Source: Chitinophaga sp. SYP-B3965
GTDB lineage: Bacteria; Bacteroidota; Bacteroidia; Chitinophagales; Chitinophagaceae
Length of the DNA stretch: 64,000 bases
Direction of reading: 5' to 3'
NCBI RefSeq assembly: GCF_009647655.1
Contig: NZ_WJFD01000001.1
Location: forward strand, 930,001 to 994,000
Shown here: piece after piece, positions 15,775 to 25,608 of the stretch
How positions within the stretch are numbered: position 1 is the stretch's first letter
How the letters are laid out: each line of letters starts with the position of its first letter
Made by a program: the position numbers and the translations under genes
The notes under the pieces: model-generated
Told to the model about the DNA's origin: nothing
The model's input: the letters and a program-made list of their open reading frames with translations, nothing else
Database searches by the model: none

Positions 15775-18537
15775 TTAGAACTCCACTTTAATACCTGTGC
15801 TAACAGAACGGAGGGAAGGATAACCGGCTAATGCTTCCGGGTCCATACCTTTCACTTTATCTATAGAGAACAGGTTATTACCTGTAACATACACGGATGC
15901 CTGTTGCAGTTTTATCCTGTTGATCAATGCGGCAGGTAAAGTGTATTTGATCTCCAGCGCACGCAGTTTCATAAATGCACCGTTACGTTGCCAGAAATCA
16001 GAGAACCGGTAGTTGTTATCATTCGCACTGGTAGTAAGGCGGGGATAGGTGGCGGTAGTAGCCGTTTCAGGCGTCCATCTGCCTAAAGCTATTTCAGAAA
16101 CGCCGGCGTTCTGCTGAAAAGCCCATACGCTGGGACCATTGAGATAAACACTTCTGTTACCCACACCCTGGAAGAATGCTTCCAGTTCAAACTGGCGGTA
16201 TGCGAGGCCCAGTTTAAAGCTGTAGTTCAATTCCGGTATGCTGGATTTGCCCAGTGCCGTGTAATCGTAGATATCTATCAACTTATCATTATTCTGGTCT
16301 TTGTATTTGATATCGCCGGGTTTTACCTGTCCGAACTGCGGAACAGGAAGACCTGCTTTCAGTTGACCATCATTTTCAAAATCAGCTGCCTGATAAAGGC
16401 CGTCTGATCTTAATCCGAAAGGTTGTCCTACTGCGCGGCCTGTTTGTTTCAGGTAAGCGTAAGGTTGTGCGGCTTCAGACATTTCCAGGATCTTGTTGCG
16501 GGAGAACATCACCATACCTTCCAGTGAGTAATGGAAAGATTTAGCGGTATTGCTGTGGTATCCCAGCATGGCTTCAAAGCCGCTGTTCTTTACCTTGCCT
16601 ATGTTCAGGGAGGGCAATGCCGCGCCTAAAAAGGCGGGCACAGCACCATCCGGGGTTGCAGGTATATCGTAACGTTCTTCTGTAAATACATCGAGTGCAA
16701 AGTTCCAGCGGTTACGCAGTGATCCGTCCACCCCAAAATTGGCGGTACGTTTCTTTTCCCAGGTTACATTGGGATTAGCGAGACTGCCTTCTGCCATACC
16801 ACCTACGCCGTTATTGGCATTGCCGAAATTGTATCCACCCGTCATGAAATAATACTGATCATACATGAACCGTTGTCCACCGATCTGATCGTTCCCGCTC
16901 TTGCCGTAAGAAGCCCTGATCTTCAGGAAGCCATCTTTGAATGCAGAACGGAGGAAAGCTTCATCGGAGATGTTCCATCCCAGTGATACAGCGGGGAAGA
17001 AACCATACCGTGCAGATGCAGGGAAGTTATCCGTTCCCATCAGGCTGGCGGCAAACTCTGCGGTGTATTTCTTTCTGAAAGTATAAGTAGCCCTTCCTGC
17101 ATAGTTTAAGTAAGCATAGGGAACATTGTTGCCCGCTATTACATATTTATCCTGCAGGTACATGGCCATGGCGCTGATATCATGTTCACCAAATGTTCCG
17201 CTGTAGTTCAGGTTGAACCGTACATTAGAGCGCCTCCACTGCGTACCATATCCTTCGGATGGTGTGAGCGGCGTGTTCTGGCCGATAGCAGTATATACCG
17301 TATCGCCATTGGGGTTTTTGCTCATACTTTGCATGGCGAAGGTCCTGTTCTTGGTAGAAGTGCCTGCAAAGAAATTACTGAAGGCAGCAGTACCTTCTGC
17401 ATATAAACCTTTCAGCAGAAAATCCAGCTCATGGCGCAGGGTAAAGATGCCCTGGAAATTACGGTTGTTATTGCTATACAAACCAGTGCTCAACACGGTG
17501 GCTACTGGATTTTTATAAACAGAAGAACCACCATATTCGTTCTTAGGTGTGTATACAGGAAACGCGTTGGGAGGTGTGATATTGAGCATCTCAAATAACT
17601 GCGCAGCGGTAGTACCATTCAGTGAAGAACGGTCTTCGATCCTGCCACCCATGTAGAGGGAAGCCGTCAGTCTTTTGGTGACAGCAATATCTACGTTCGT
17701 TCTGAAGTTGTATTTGAGGAAGCGGGAATTGGTATTCTGTTTCCTGTCTTTATCCGTATTCCTGTACATGCCTTCGTTGGTGAGTGCATTCAGCAATACA
17801 AAGAAGTGAATGCCTTTGCTGCCACCTCTGAAGTTCAGATCAAAGTTCCGGATAGGGGTGCTGCCGCGTAATACTTCCTTATACCAGTCTACATCCGGGT
17901 GGAAATAAGGATCGTTGCCGAGGCGGTATGCTTCCAGGTCTGCATCACTATACCGGAGGGGTTTATTTTCATTGGCCAGCGCTTCATTATACAGGTGTGC
18001 ATAATCGTAAGAACCTAAAGGGTTCTGTACATCTGTGAAACTTTGCCAGCCGGTTTGTGCACTGAAGTTTACACGTGTTCTTCCTTCAACGCCTTTTTTA
18101 GTGGTCACCAGCAATACGCCGTTTGCGCCGCGCATGCCATATAATGCCACTGCAGAAGCATCTTTCAGCAGGGAGATGGTTTCTACTTCTTCTGCTACCA
18201 ATTGATCGAAGGGAGCTTCAAAACCATCCACGATCGTTAACAGTGCGCCACTCCTGTAAGAGCTAGAACCTCTTGCATATAAGGACGGTGCATCATATCC
18301 TGGTTCGCTGCTGCCCTGCATCACGGTTAATCCGGCGATCCTTCCATATAAGCCATTGCTTAAAGAAGGTGCAAAGGTTTTTTGCAGATCGTTGCCGGTT
18401 GCGGAAGAAATAGCAGCGGTTGTTTTTTTATAAGGTTGTGTGCCGTAGGCAACAGGTATAGTATCGTTCTTCTGGCCATACACTATTGCCGGTAAACAGG
18501 TGATGAGAAATGCAGCACAGCTACGCATTATGTTCAT
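15775..18537 (-). CDS. SusC/RagA family TonB-linked outer membrane protein lacking the N-terminal extension (second copy)
   Basis: 920 residues. After a signal peptide (MNIMRSCAAFLITCLPAIVYG) the protein goes almost directly into the plug: ISSATGNDLQKTFAPSLSNG, GRIAGLTVMQGSSEPG, LLTIVDGFEAPFDQL, then the SusC signature VETISLLKDASAVALYGMRG. The rest is a TonB-dependent beta-barrel ending in aromatic-basic ...STGIKVEF. Missing are the carboxypeptidase-D-like domain and the STN signalling domain that open most SusC proteins, including its neighbour at 20291. It pairs with the SusD gene at 14076. Transport without its own signalling function is inferred, with the other SusC reporting to FecR. 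Confidence 0.93.
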   Translation of the reverse strand: MNIMRSCAAFLITCLPAIVYGQKNDTIPVAYGTQPYKKTTAAISSATGNDLQKTFAPSLSNGLYGRIAGLTVMQGSSEPGYDAPSLYARGSSSYRSGALLTIVDGFEAPFDQLVAEEVETISLLKDASAVALYGMRGANGVLLVTTKKGVEGRTRVNFSAQTGWQSFTDVQNPLGSYDYAHLYNEALANENKPLRYSDADLEAYRLGNDPYFHPDVDWYKEVLRGSTPIRNFDLNFRGGSKGIHFFVLLNALTNEGMYRNTDKDRKQNTNSRFLKYNFRTNVDIAVTKRLTASLYMGGRIEDRSSLNGTTAAQLFEMLNITPPNAFPVYTPKNEYGGSSVYKNPVATVLSTGLYSNNNRNFQGIFTLRHELDFLLKGLYAEGTAAFSNFFAGTSTKNRTFAMQSMSKNPNGDTVYTAIGQNTPLTPSEGYGTQWRRSNVRFNLNYSGTFGEHDISAMAMYLQDKYVIAGNNVPYAYLNYAGRATYTFRKKYTAEFAASLMGTDNFPASARYGFFPAVSLGWNISDEAFLRSAFKDGFLKIRASYGKSGNDQIGGQRFMYDQYYFMTGGYNFGNANNGVGGMAEGSLANPNVTWEKKRTANFGVDGSLRNRWNFALDVFTEERYDIPATPDGAVPAFLGAALPSLNIGKVKNSGFEAMLGYHSNTAKSFHYSLEGMVMFSRNKILEMSEAAQPYAYLKQTGRAVGQPFGLRSDGLYQAADFENDGQLKAGLPVPQFGQVKPGDIKYKDQNNDKLIDIYDYTALGKSSIPELNYSFKLGLAYRQFELEAFFQGVGNRSVYLNGPSVWAFQQNAGVSEIALGRWTPETATTATYPRLTTSANDNNYRFSDFWQRNGAFMKLRALEIKYTLPAALINRIKLQQASVYVTGNNLFSIDKVKGMDPEALAGYPSLRSVSTGIKVEF

Positions 18538-18565
18538 GCTATATTATTTTCCAGTTTTTTATTAA

Positions 18566-20281
18566 TTACCAGCCGGGATTTTGTACCAGGTAGCCTTTGA
18601 ATATTTCTCCGCTGGGGAAAGGATGCAGGTACTCCCTGTTGTTCCACACGCGGTTTTCAAATACCACCGGCAGCCAGGCAGATTCTGTTGTATTGCCGGG
18701 GATAGCCGTGATCTTCAGTCCGTAGAAAGCACCTTTCATTACACCTTCATCTCCAGCGATCAGCCAGCGGCGGATATCCCAGAAACGATGTTCTTCAAAG
18801 GCGAGTTCTACTGTACGTTCATTCCTTACGCGTTTACGGAATTCTTCTTTGGTGAGCCCGCGGGGCAAAGCCGGCATGTCCACTCTTTTCCTTACTTCAT
18901 CTACCGCAGCATACGCTTCTTCAGGAGGAGCATTACCTGCTTCATTCAAAGCTTCTGCATAGTTGAGGTATACTTCTCCCAATCTGAACACTACCCAGTT
19001 GATGATAAAGGTGGGCGTGCCGGTTGGTGGCAGGTCCCGGGGAATACCTTTGAGCATCCAATGGCCGCCTCTGCAATAAGTATTATGCGGAGCACCGTAG
19101 AGGGATATTTTTCCGACAGCGTTATTCCATACATCACCGTGTGCTACGATGGTTTGCCTGAAGCGGGGATCTAATTCGCTGTATTTTTTCAGGAGGTCAT
19201 TACCACCGGCAGCATTCCAATCCTGCGGTGTGCCGTCTTTCTTTTCATAGTACTTTACAAAGTTCAGCGGAACGGATACACCGCCATCCTGCCAGCTGGT
19301 ACCAGCCCATGCAGGAAGGATCACCTGGAAGGGGCGTGCGCCTCTTCCCCAGCCGCCGTAAGCTTTGCTGGCCAGGATCACTTCTTTGTTATCAGGCAAC
19401 GTCCACATCATTTCATAATTGCGGGCAGCGCCATATTCTTTTACGAGGCCAAGACCATTTGCGGCAGCCCAGTCCAGCGTTGCTTTGGAGGCATCTGCTG
19501 CTTTCTGCCAGCGGGTTGCATCATAATTGCCGTAGCAGATGAGTTTATTGTTAGTGCCGAAGTCTATGTAAGGGGTGGCTGTATTGAAAATCGGACTGGC
19601 CGCATATAATAATGTTCTTGATTTCAATGCCAGCACCGCGCCTTTTGTGGCTCTGCCCAGCATAGCAGCAGCTTGTGCAGAAGGTAAAAGGTCCAGGGCT
19701 GCATCACAATCTTTTATGATGAAGTCGATACATTCTTCCAGTGAACTGCGGGGGATGAGGATCTCATCATCTGCATTCAGCCGTTTATCTACGATGGGTA
19801 CACCACCATAACGTTTAACAGTTTCGAAGTAGAGCAGGGCACGCATGAAAAACGCTTCGCCTTTCACTTGTTTTTTAAACTCTTCCGTAGCACCGGGTAC
19901 ACCGTCTGTTCTTTCCAGCAGGATATTACATCTCCTGATAGCCTGCCAGCGGGAATTCACTCTTTCGTCTTCATCCCAGATGATGTTGTTGTTTGGAATA
20001 ACACCTGTGTTCCAGCCTTGTGCATTAGTCCAGGTGTTAGCCATGTCTCCCTCATCACAGGCGGCTGCCAGGATGCCTCCGTTCAGGCGGCGTTCCAATG
20101 CACCGCTTAATGGATATCCGTTAGGAATAGAAGCCTGGTAAGTACCAGCCACAAATGTTTCCGTTTGCGTCATGCTGGAAAAAATGACATCTTCGGTGAT
20201 ATCCACTCCTGGTGGTTTTTCCAGGTAATCCTTGTTGCAGGAAAGGAAAATGACTGATAGAAAAAGAATAGTTCTTTTCAT
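18566..20281 (-). CDS. RagB/SusD family nutrient uptake outer membrane protein (first copy)
   Basis: 571 residues. Lipobox in LFLSVIFLSCNKDYLEKPPG (Cys15). Family landmarks are in order: FFMRALLYFETVKRYGGVPI (about residues 143-162), ALKSRTLLYAASPIF, FRLGEVYLNYAEALNEAG, NERTVELAFEEHRFWDIRRW and the terminal LHPFPSGEIFKGYLVQNPGW. It starts 10 bp after the stop of the STN-bearing SusC at 20291, its transport partner. It is only distantly similar to the second SusD in the same operon, so the two pairs likely bind different parts of the same glycan or different products. Confidence 0.95.
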   Translation of the reverse strand: MKRTILFLSVIFLSCNKDYLEKPPGVDITEDVIFSSMTQTETFVAGTYQASIPNGYPLSGALERRLNGGILAAACDEGDMANTWTNAQGWNTGVIPNNNIIWDEDERVNSRWQAIRRCNILLERTDGVPGATEEFKKQVKGEAFFMRALLYFETVKRYGGVPIVDKRLNADDEILIPRSSLEECIDFIIKDCDAALDLLPSAQAAAMLGRATKGAVLALKSRTLLYAASPIFNTATPYIDFGTNNKLICYGNYDATRWQKAADASKATLDWAAANGLGLVKEYGAARNYEMMWTLPDNKEVILASKAYGGWGRGARPFQVILPAWAGTSWQDGGVSVPLNFVKYYEKKDGTPQDWNAAGGNDLLKKYSELDPRFRQTIVAHGDVWNNAVGKISLYGAPHNTYCRGGHWMLKGIPRDLPPTGTPTFIINWVVFRLGEVYLNYAEALNEAGNAPPEEAYAAVDEVRKRVDMPALPRGLTKEEFRKRVRNERTVELAFEEHRFWDIRRWLIAGDEGVMKGAFYGLKITAIPGNTTESAWLPVVFENRVWNNREYLHPFPSGEIFKGYLVQNPGW

Positions 20282-20290
20282 GATCGCTGA

Positions 20291-23200
20291 TTAAAATTTT
20301 ATATTAACACCGATGTTATAAATCTTCTGTAAAGGGTAAGCTGTGATCTCCGTATTGCCACCGGCAGAAGGAGATTCCGGATCAAACTCTTTCGCATCAC
20401 TCCAGGTGAAAAGGTTGGCGCCATTGGCATACATGCGTACGCCGTTCAATCCCCAGCGGCGCATGAGCACACCACGGAAAGTGTAACCGATCTCTGCGTT
20501 CTTGAGGCGCAGGTAACTGGCGTCTTTCGTCCAGAAATCAGATTCCTGGAAGTTATGATCTGTATTACGGTTGGGGTTCATAGATAAACGGGGGAAACTG
20601 ATAGGCAGGCCCTGGTCATACCGTTCCTGCGTCCAGCGGTCCAGGATGTTTTCTTTCGCGCTTTCCTGTCCGTTAATGAAAGGCCATAATGCGCGGCCGA
20701 AATACTGCATGGAAACATTCGCTGCGCCCTGGAACAATACGGTAGCATCAAATCCTTTAAAATTACCGCCGAAGGAGATGCCGAATATTTTCTCGGGGAT
20801 GTTGGCGTAACCAATGGGCACTCTGTCGTCTACATTGATCTTGCCATCGTTATTCACATCTATGTATTTCAGATCACCGGGCTGGATCTTGTTGTTATTC
20901 CATTGGCTTACCGGGCGTTTGGGATCATTCACTTCGTCCCATGTATTATAGAAGCCATCTGTGAGCAGGCCCATGAACTGGCCGGCAGCGTTACCTGTGG
21001 TATTTTGATACGCGTATGTTTTAGGGGCTTCATCCATGAACAATATTTTGTTACGTGCAAAAGTGTAATTGGCTTTTACCCAATAGCTGAAAGCATTCAC
21101 TTTTCCTTTGTAACCTATTTCTCCTTCAAAGCCGGCATTCTTCATACGGCCAAGGTTATACGCCGGCAGGTCTGCACCCACAATGGTAGGAATGGTACCG
21201 CGGTTAGCGAGGATGTTATTACGGTTTTCCAGGAAGATATCTCCTACAAAGGTCAGCTTGTCCTGGAAGAGGTTTATTTCAAGGCCGAGGTTGCTCTTTT
21301 TAGCCCGTTCCCAGGTGAGTAATGGGTTGCCGATCTTGTTCTCTACAGAGCCGCCATACGACTGGTAATTCTGCCCTACAGTGCCATAGTAATAATTGCC
21401 GCTGTAACCATAGGAAGAAGGGAGGTAGAGGAAACGTTGTCCGCCTATCTTATCATTCCCTGTTTCACCATATGAACCACGGATCTTCAGGTAACTGATC
21501 ACGGTATTGGCAGGGAAGAATTTTTCCTGTGAGGCTACCCATCCGAGAGAGATGGCAGGGAATAAACCGAAACGTCTTCCTTTATCAAAGTTCTCTGTAC
21601 CGTTGTATCCCATGTTCACTTCCGCGAGATAACGGTTATCGTAATTATACGTTACCCTTCCTACCAAACCCTGGTAAGCATTGGGCACAAGTAAAGTAAG
21701 GTCTGGTGAATAATATTTGCTTTGGTTGTATAATACGAGGCCGGTAAAAGTATGCCTGCCAAAAGTACGGGAGTAGTTGATACCTGCTTCTGCATATATG
21801 CGCCTGTTCTTGGCCATGGCTTCAGCGAAACCCAGCGGGCCTTCTTCCCCTTGTGGAATGAAACGCACGCTATCCTGACTGCTGAGGTCCTTCATGGCAA
21901 TGTAATACGGGATCTCTTTAGAGCGGGTAATAGCCTGGCTGTAGAAGATATCATAAGCTACGGTTCCATATACAGAGAGCCCTTTGGTAATGAAGTCCAG
22001 TTCATGGTTCAGGCGCACGGAGCTGTTCAGATTGCTTCTGAATTGCTGATAGTAACCTGCGCTGAGTAAGGTCCAGAAAGGATTCACCACGGAGGTCTGA
22101 CCTTGCAGGCGAATTACTTTGCCATCTATTAATCCGGGAGAACCCAGTGGGTTTGTCCAGGAGATATCGCGCCAGATGGTGGCAGCAGAGTTACCGGGAT
22201 AGTTCCTGTCTTCTATCTGCGCAGCCATTTGCACATTGGCGGTAAAACGTTTGGTGATGGTGAAGTCCAGGTTGGAACGGAAATTATAACGCGTGTTCTT
22301 TGCGTTTGTACTGAAATCAGGACTTAGTTCAGAGTACTTATATATTCCCTGCTGGTTAAGATAACCTGCGGAAATAAAATACTGTACACGATCACCGCCA
22401 CCACTGATGTTGAGGTTATGTTGTGTTTGCATGGAATAATCCCGCAGGAAGATGTCCATCCATCTTGTGTTAGGGTGGAAGATGGGATCAGAGCCTGTTT
22501 TGTAAGCTTCAATATCTGCTTCGCTGAACCTGGGATTGTAAGGAGAACCTGTGATATAGGTGTCGTTCTTCAATGCTTCGTTGTACAGGCGGGAATAGTC
22601 GTAACTATCCAGATAGTCCGGCAGGAGGGTGGGTGTTTGAAAGGCCACGTTGCCTGTGTAACTCATGGAAGGCGGTGATCCTTTTTTTCCTCTGCGTGTG
22701 GTGATCAGGATCACACCGTTTGCACCTCTTACGCCATAGATGGCGGTGGCGGATGCATCCTTGAGAATGCTTACGGATTCTATTTCATTCGGATCAATGC
22801 TATTGTATTCCGGGCGTTCAATACCATCTATCATGATGAGTGGGTCCGCGCTACCATTGAAGGTACCTGTACCACGGATCCTGATGGTGGATTGATCACT
22901 GCCCGGTTCGCCGCTGCGTTGCACAGCTATCACACCAGGCAGCATGCCCACCAGTAGATTGCTCACGTTGGCCTGTGGTCTTTGCAGCAGTTCTTTTGTG
23001 CCGATGGAAGAGATGGCAGCTGTTACGCTGATCTTCTTCTGCTTTCCGAAACCTACCACCACTACTTCATTCATAGGGTCTGTAAATACCTGCAGGCGAA
23101 CGTTAAAATTCTTTCTGCCGCTAACGGTTAAGTCCTGTGTGAGGTAACCGATATAAGAAAAGGTAAGTGTGGCAGAGGAAGGTGCTTTAATGCTGAAGTT

Positions 23201-23674
23201 ACCTTTGTCGTTAGTGATGGTACCGTTGCTGCTGTTCTTTATCCGGATGTTCACACCGGGTAATGGTTCGCCGGCAGCGGATGTAACAGTACCTGTTATC
23301 AGCGTGTCTGCCACAACAGGCGCAGCGGTGAATGTTTTTTCTTTCGCTTTCACCACTACATTGTTATCTACAATGCTGTACGTTAATGGCTGACCGCTGA
23401 AACAAATGTCCAGCGCCTGTTTCAGGGAAGCATCCTGCACATTCACATTAACGGTTTTGGCTGTTTGCAGTGTTTCTTCTGTGTACACGAAGAGATAACC
23501 TGTTTGTTTCCGGATATCCTTAAATACTTTATCCAGCGGTGCATCTTTGTAGACCAGTGTTATTTTTACCTGTGCAATGCTCATGGCCGCCGCCTGCATG
23601 CAGAACAGGAATAACAACAGGAACATAATGGGCATAGGTTGGCCCGAAACTTTGTAGAAAGTTTTCAATTTCAT
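20291..23674 (-). CDS. SusC/RagA family TonB-linked outer membrane protein with STN signalling domain (first copy)
   Basis: 1127 residues. Signal peptide to about residue 34, then an STN (secretin/TonB short N-terminal) domain, residues about 36-105 (ITLVYKDAPLDKVFKDIRKQ, with TGYLFVYTEETL). A carboxypeptidase-D-like regulatory domain follows (about 125-205: GTVTSAAGEPLPGVNIRIKN), then the SusC plug (about 210-335) with DPLIMIDGIERPEYN and IESVSILKDASATAIYGVRG, and the beta-barrel ending INIGVNIKF-like (IYNIGVNIKF). The STN domain is what lets a receptor signal to a FecR-type anti-sigma, and fecR and the sigma gene sit immediately upstream. This is therefore the sensor-transporter of the operon. 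Confidence 0.96.
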   Translation of the reverse strand: MKLKTFYKVSGQPMPIMFLLLFLFCMQAAAMSIAQVKITLVYKDAPLDKVFKDIRKQTGYLFVYTEETLQTAKTVNVNVQDASLKQALDICFSGQPLTYSIVDNNVVVKAKEKTFTAAPVVADTLITGTVTSAAGEPLPGVNIRIKNSSNGTITNDKGNFSIKAPSSATLTFSYIGYLTQDLTVSGRKNFNVRLQVFTDPMNEVVVVGFGKQKKISVTAAISSIGTKELLQRPQANVSNLLVGMLPGVIAVQRSGEPGSDQSTIRIRGTGTFNGSADPLIMIDGIERPEYNSIDPNEIESVSILKDASATAIYGVRGANGVILITTRRGKKGSPPSMSYTGNVAFQTPTLLPDYLDSYDYSRLYNEALKNDTYITGSPYNPRFSEADIEAYKTGSDPIFHPNTRWMDIFLRDYSMQTQHNLNISGGGDRVQYFISAGYLNQQGIYKYSELSPDFSTNAKNTRYNFRSNLDFTITKRFTANVQMAAQIEDRNYPGNSAATIWRDISWTNPLGSPGLIDGKVIRLQGQTSVVNPFWTLLSAGYYQQFRSNLNSSVRLNHELDFITKGLSVYGTVAYDIFYSQAITRSKEIPYYIAMKDLSSQDSVRFIPQGEEGPLGFAEAMAKNRRIYAEAGINYSRTFGRHTFTGLVLYNQSKYYSPDLTLLVPNAYQGLVGRVTYNYDNRYLAEVNMGYNGTENFDKGRRFGLFPAISLGWVASQEKFFPANTVISYLKIRGSYGETGNDKIGGQRFLYLPSSYGYSGNYYYGTVGQNYQSYGGSVENKIGNPLLTWERAKKSNLGLEINLFQDKLTFVGDIFLENRNNILANRGTIPTIVGADLPAYNLGRMKNAGFEGEIGYKGKVNAFSYWVKANYTFARNKILFMDEAPKTYAYQNTTGNAAGQFMGLLTDGFYNTWDEVNDPKRPVSQWNNNKIQPGDLKYIDVNNDGKINVDDRVPIGYANIPEKIFGISFGGNFKGFDATVLFQGAANVSMQYFGRALWPFINGQESAKENILDRWTQERYDQGLPISFPRLSMNPNRNTDHNFQESDFWTKDASYLRLKNAEIGYTFRGVLMRRWGLNGVRMYANGANLFTWSDAKEFDPESPSAGGNTEITAYPLQKIYNIGVNIKF

Positions 23675-23704
23675 CTGTCTTGTTTAAGTATTTTTTTTTG
23701 AGAT

Positions 23705-24844
23705 CTACGGCAGTACGGTGATCTTCCTTCCTTCTGTTCTGAAACGGGCGCCTCCCGTCATTTCAAGCGTTTTAAGCACTTTTGTGATGTCTGCATTCCT
23801 GGAGATAGTACCTGTGAAATGATGCGTAGGTTGGCCTTCATACACAATGTCCAGGTCATACCATCTTTCCAGTTGTTTCATCACAACAGCAATCTTTTCG
23901 CCGCTGAAATGGAAGTAGCCATTTTTCCAGGCCACCTGTTCTTCCACATCCACCTGCCGTACTTTGATGTTCTTATTGCCGGATAATACAGCGGCCTGTT
24001 GCCCGGGCGCTAATACTACAGACTGTTCCTGCAGTGTTACGCGTACAGCGCCTTCCAGCAAAGTTGTTCTGATGTTGGCTTCATCTTCATAAGCCTTGAT
24101 ATTAAAATGTGTACCCAGTACGGTTACTTCCATTCCATTCACCGTGGCAATGAATGGACTGAGTTTATTTTTTGCTACTTCGAAGTAGGCTTCGCCAGTT
24201 AGTTCAACGCGGCGTTCTTTTCCTGAAAATTCAGTAGGGAAGCGGAGGGAAGAGGCTGCATTCAGCCATACTTTACTGCCGTCCGGTAATACTACCTGGT
24301 ATTCTCCACCCCGTGGTGTTCTGATGGTATTATATAAAGTAATGCTAGATGTGGTGGTTTGCTGATCGTAGACCAACTCCCCTTCATCCTGTTTAACAAT
24401 ATTGGTATGCCCCTGCATGGTGAGCTTTCCTTTCTGTGCATCGTCCAGCGTAATGCTGCTGCCATCTGCCAGGGTGAGGATCGCTTTTTTGCCACCCGGA
24501 ACAATGGGTGTTTGTTTTGCTATAACCGGTGTTTCCTTTTTGGCGGAAGGCTTCAGCAGGTAAAAGGTAGCGGCAGTTCCCAGCAATACCACCACGGAGG
24601 CTGCTTTGAACCAGGTACGCCTGTAAACGGGAATGATCACTGTTGCTGTTGTCAATCCTGCCTTTTGGAAGATCCGTTGTTTCATCTGATCAGCCAGTGC
24701 GTTCTTCTCTTCTATGCTGCGTTCTGCCAATACATCCGCTCTGTCGTCAAAGGCATCGTAATACTCTTCCACGAATTGTTTTTCCTTTTCGGTGCTTTGG
24801 CCGGAAAGGTAATTCCTGATGAGATTGATAAACGATTTCTTCAT
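23705..24844 (-). CDS. FecR family anti-sigma factor
   Basis: 379 residues. A short cytoplasmic N-terminal part (about 1-80) contacts the sigma factor; one membrane helix follows (WFKAASVVVLLGTAATFYLL, about residues 78-97). The periplasmic FecR domain holds TIRTPRGGEYQVVLPDGSKVW, SSLRFPTEFSGKERRVELTG and EAYFEVAKNKLSPF. The C-terminal 80 residues are the DUF4974 domain (WKNGYFHFSGEKIAVVMKQL ... ILV-type end RKITVLP) that docks with the STN domain of the receptor. It sits between the sigma gene and susC, 51 bp and 30 bp away, the canonical order sigma-fecR-susC. It holds the sigma factor inactive until glycan binding. Confidence 0.95.
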   Translation of the reverse strand: MKKSFINLIRNYLSGQSTEKEKQFVEEYYDAFDDRADVLAERSIEEKNALADQMKQRIFQKAGLTTATVIIPVYRRTWFKAASVVVLLGTAATFYLLKPSAKKETPVIAKQTPIVPGGKKAILTLADGSSITLDDAQKGKLTMQGHTNIVKQDEGELVYDQQTTTSSITLYNTIRTPRGGEYQVVLPDGSKVWLNAASSLRFPTEFSGKERRVELTGEAYFEVAKNKLSPFIATVNGMEVTVLGTHFNIKAYEDEANIRTTLLEGAVRVTLQEQSVVLAPGQQAAVLSGNKNIKVRQVDVEEQVAWKNGYFHFSGEKIAVVMKQLERWYDLDIVYEGQPTHHFTGTISRNADITKVLKTLEMTGGARFRTEGRKITVLP

Positions 24845-24895
24845 ACCATCTTGTACCGGGAAATGTTAAAACTCCCAAAAAAAAGAAAAATAATT

Positions 24896-25474
24896 TTAGT
24901 GATGTACGCTGGAAGCTACAATCAGCAGCAGCTGAATGGCAATATGGGCGTGGAGACTTTGCACTGCGGTACCCAATTGATTCTGAACGGTTTTCTGAGA
25001 GATGTTCAGTTGTAAGGCGATCTCTTTGGTAGAGCGTTCCTGTTCAAAATGAAGTAAGAATATTTCACGGCGTTTACGGGGAAGTTCTTCCATCCAGGCG
25101 TGGATGATACGGGAGAGTTCTTTTTCCCTGATCTTCCCGTCTGCATTTAAATAAGATATGATAACAGATTCAAAGGGATCTGTAAATGCGTCTGTTGTGC
25201 TGCGTTTGTTAATGAGTTTCAATACCTGGAAACGTACGGCAGTATGGAGGTAGGCACCCAGGTTCTCTATGGCCAGTGTTTCCCTTCTCGTCCACAGATC
25301 TGTAAACACATCCTGTACCACATCCTTGCATTGATCTTCATTCCGCAGCCTTTTATAAGCTGCATTATATAAGGACTCCCAGTAGCTTGCATAGAGCGTT
25401 TCAAATGCTTCTGCATTACTCTGAGACAGTAACTGCAACAGGTGTTGTTCGTTATATGTTGGTATAGCAGCCAA
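24896..25474 (-). CDS. ECF RNA polymerase sigma-70 factor of the SusCD operon
   Basis: 192 residues. Region 2 is visible in EAFETLYASYWESLYNAAYK and DQCKDVVQDVFTDLWTRRE (core -10 recognition); region 4 in LPRKRREIFLLHFEQERSTK and IALQLNISQKTVQNQLG (helix-turn-helix for -35 binding). This matches Bacteroidetes ECF sigma factors of the SusC-FecR type. It heads the operon and presumably activates it when released by FecR at 23705. The upstream region (25475-25608) contains a terminator for the divergent-strand neighbour but no exact TAnnTTTG box on the minus strand that I can see. Confidence 0.95.
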   Translation of the reverse strand: MAAIPTYNEQHLLQLLSQSNAEAFETLYASYWESLYNAAYKRLRNEDQCKDVVQDVFTDLWTRRETLAIENLGAYLHTAVRFQVLKLINKRSTTDAFTDPFESVIISYLNADGKIREKELSRIIHAWMEELPRKRREIFLLHFEQERSTKEIALQLNISQKTVQNQLGTAVQSLHAHIAIQLLLIVASSVHH

Positions 25475-25570
25475 GGTGGTTGAATGATTACACTGTAAAA
25501 GTAGTGGTAAAAGACAATGCAGTTTTTTGGAATGATATTTATTAACGCGGATTTAATAAAGATAGAAAAA

Positions 25571-25593
25571 AGGCCGGTAAAAACTACCGGCCT
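25571..25593 (-). terminator. Terminator of the terpene synthase gene
   Basis: AGGCCGGTA (25571-25579) and TACCGGCCT (25585-25593) form a 9-bp stem with a 5-nt loop. On the minus strand it is followed by TTTTTTC. It lies 16 bp after the terpene synthase stop and insulates it from the sigma gene. Confidence 0.85.
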
Positions 25594-25608
25594 GAAAAAA
25601 AAGAACAT

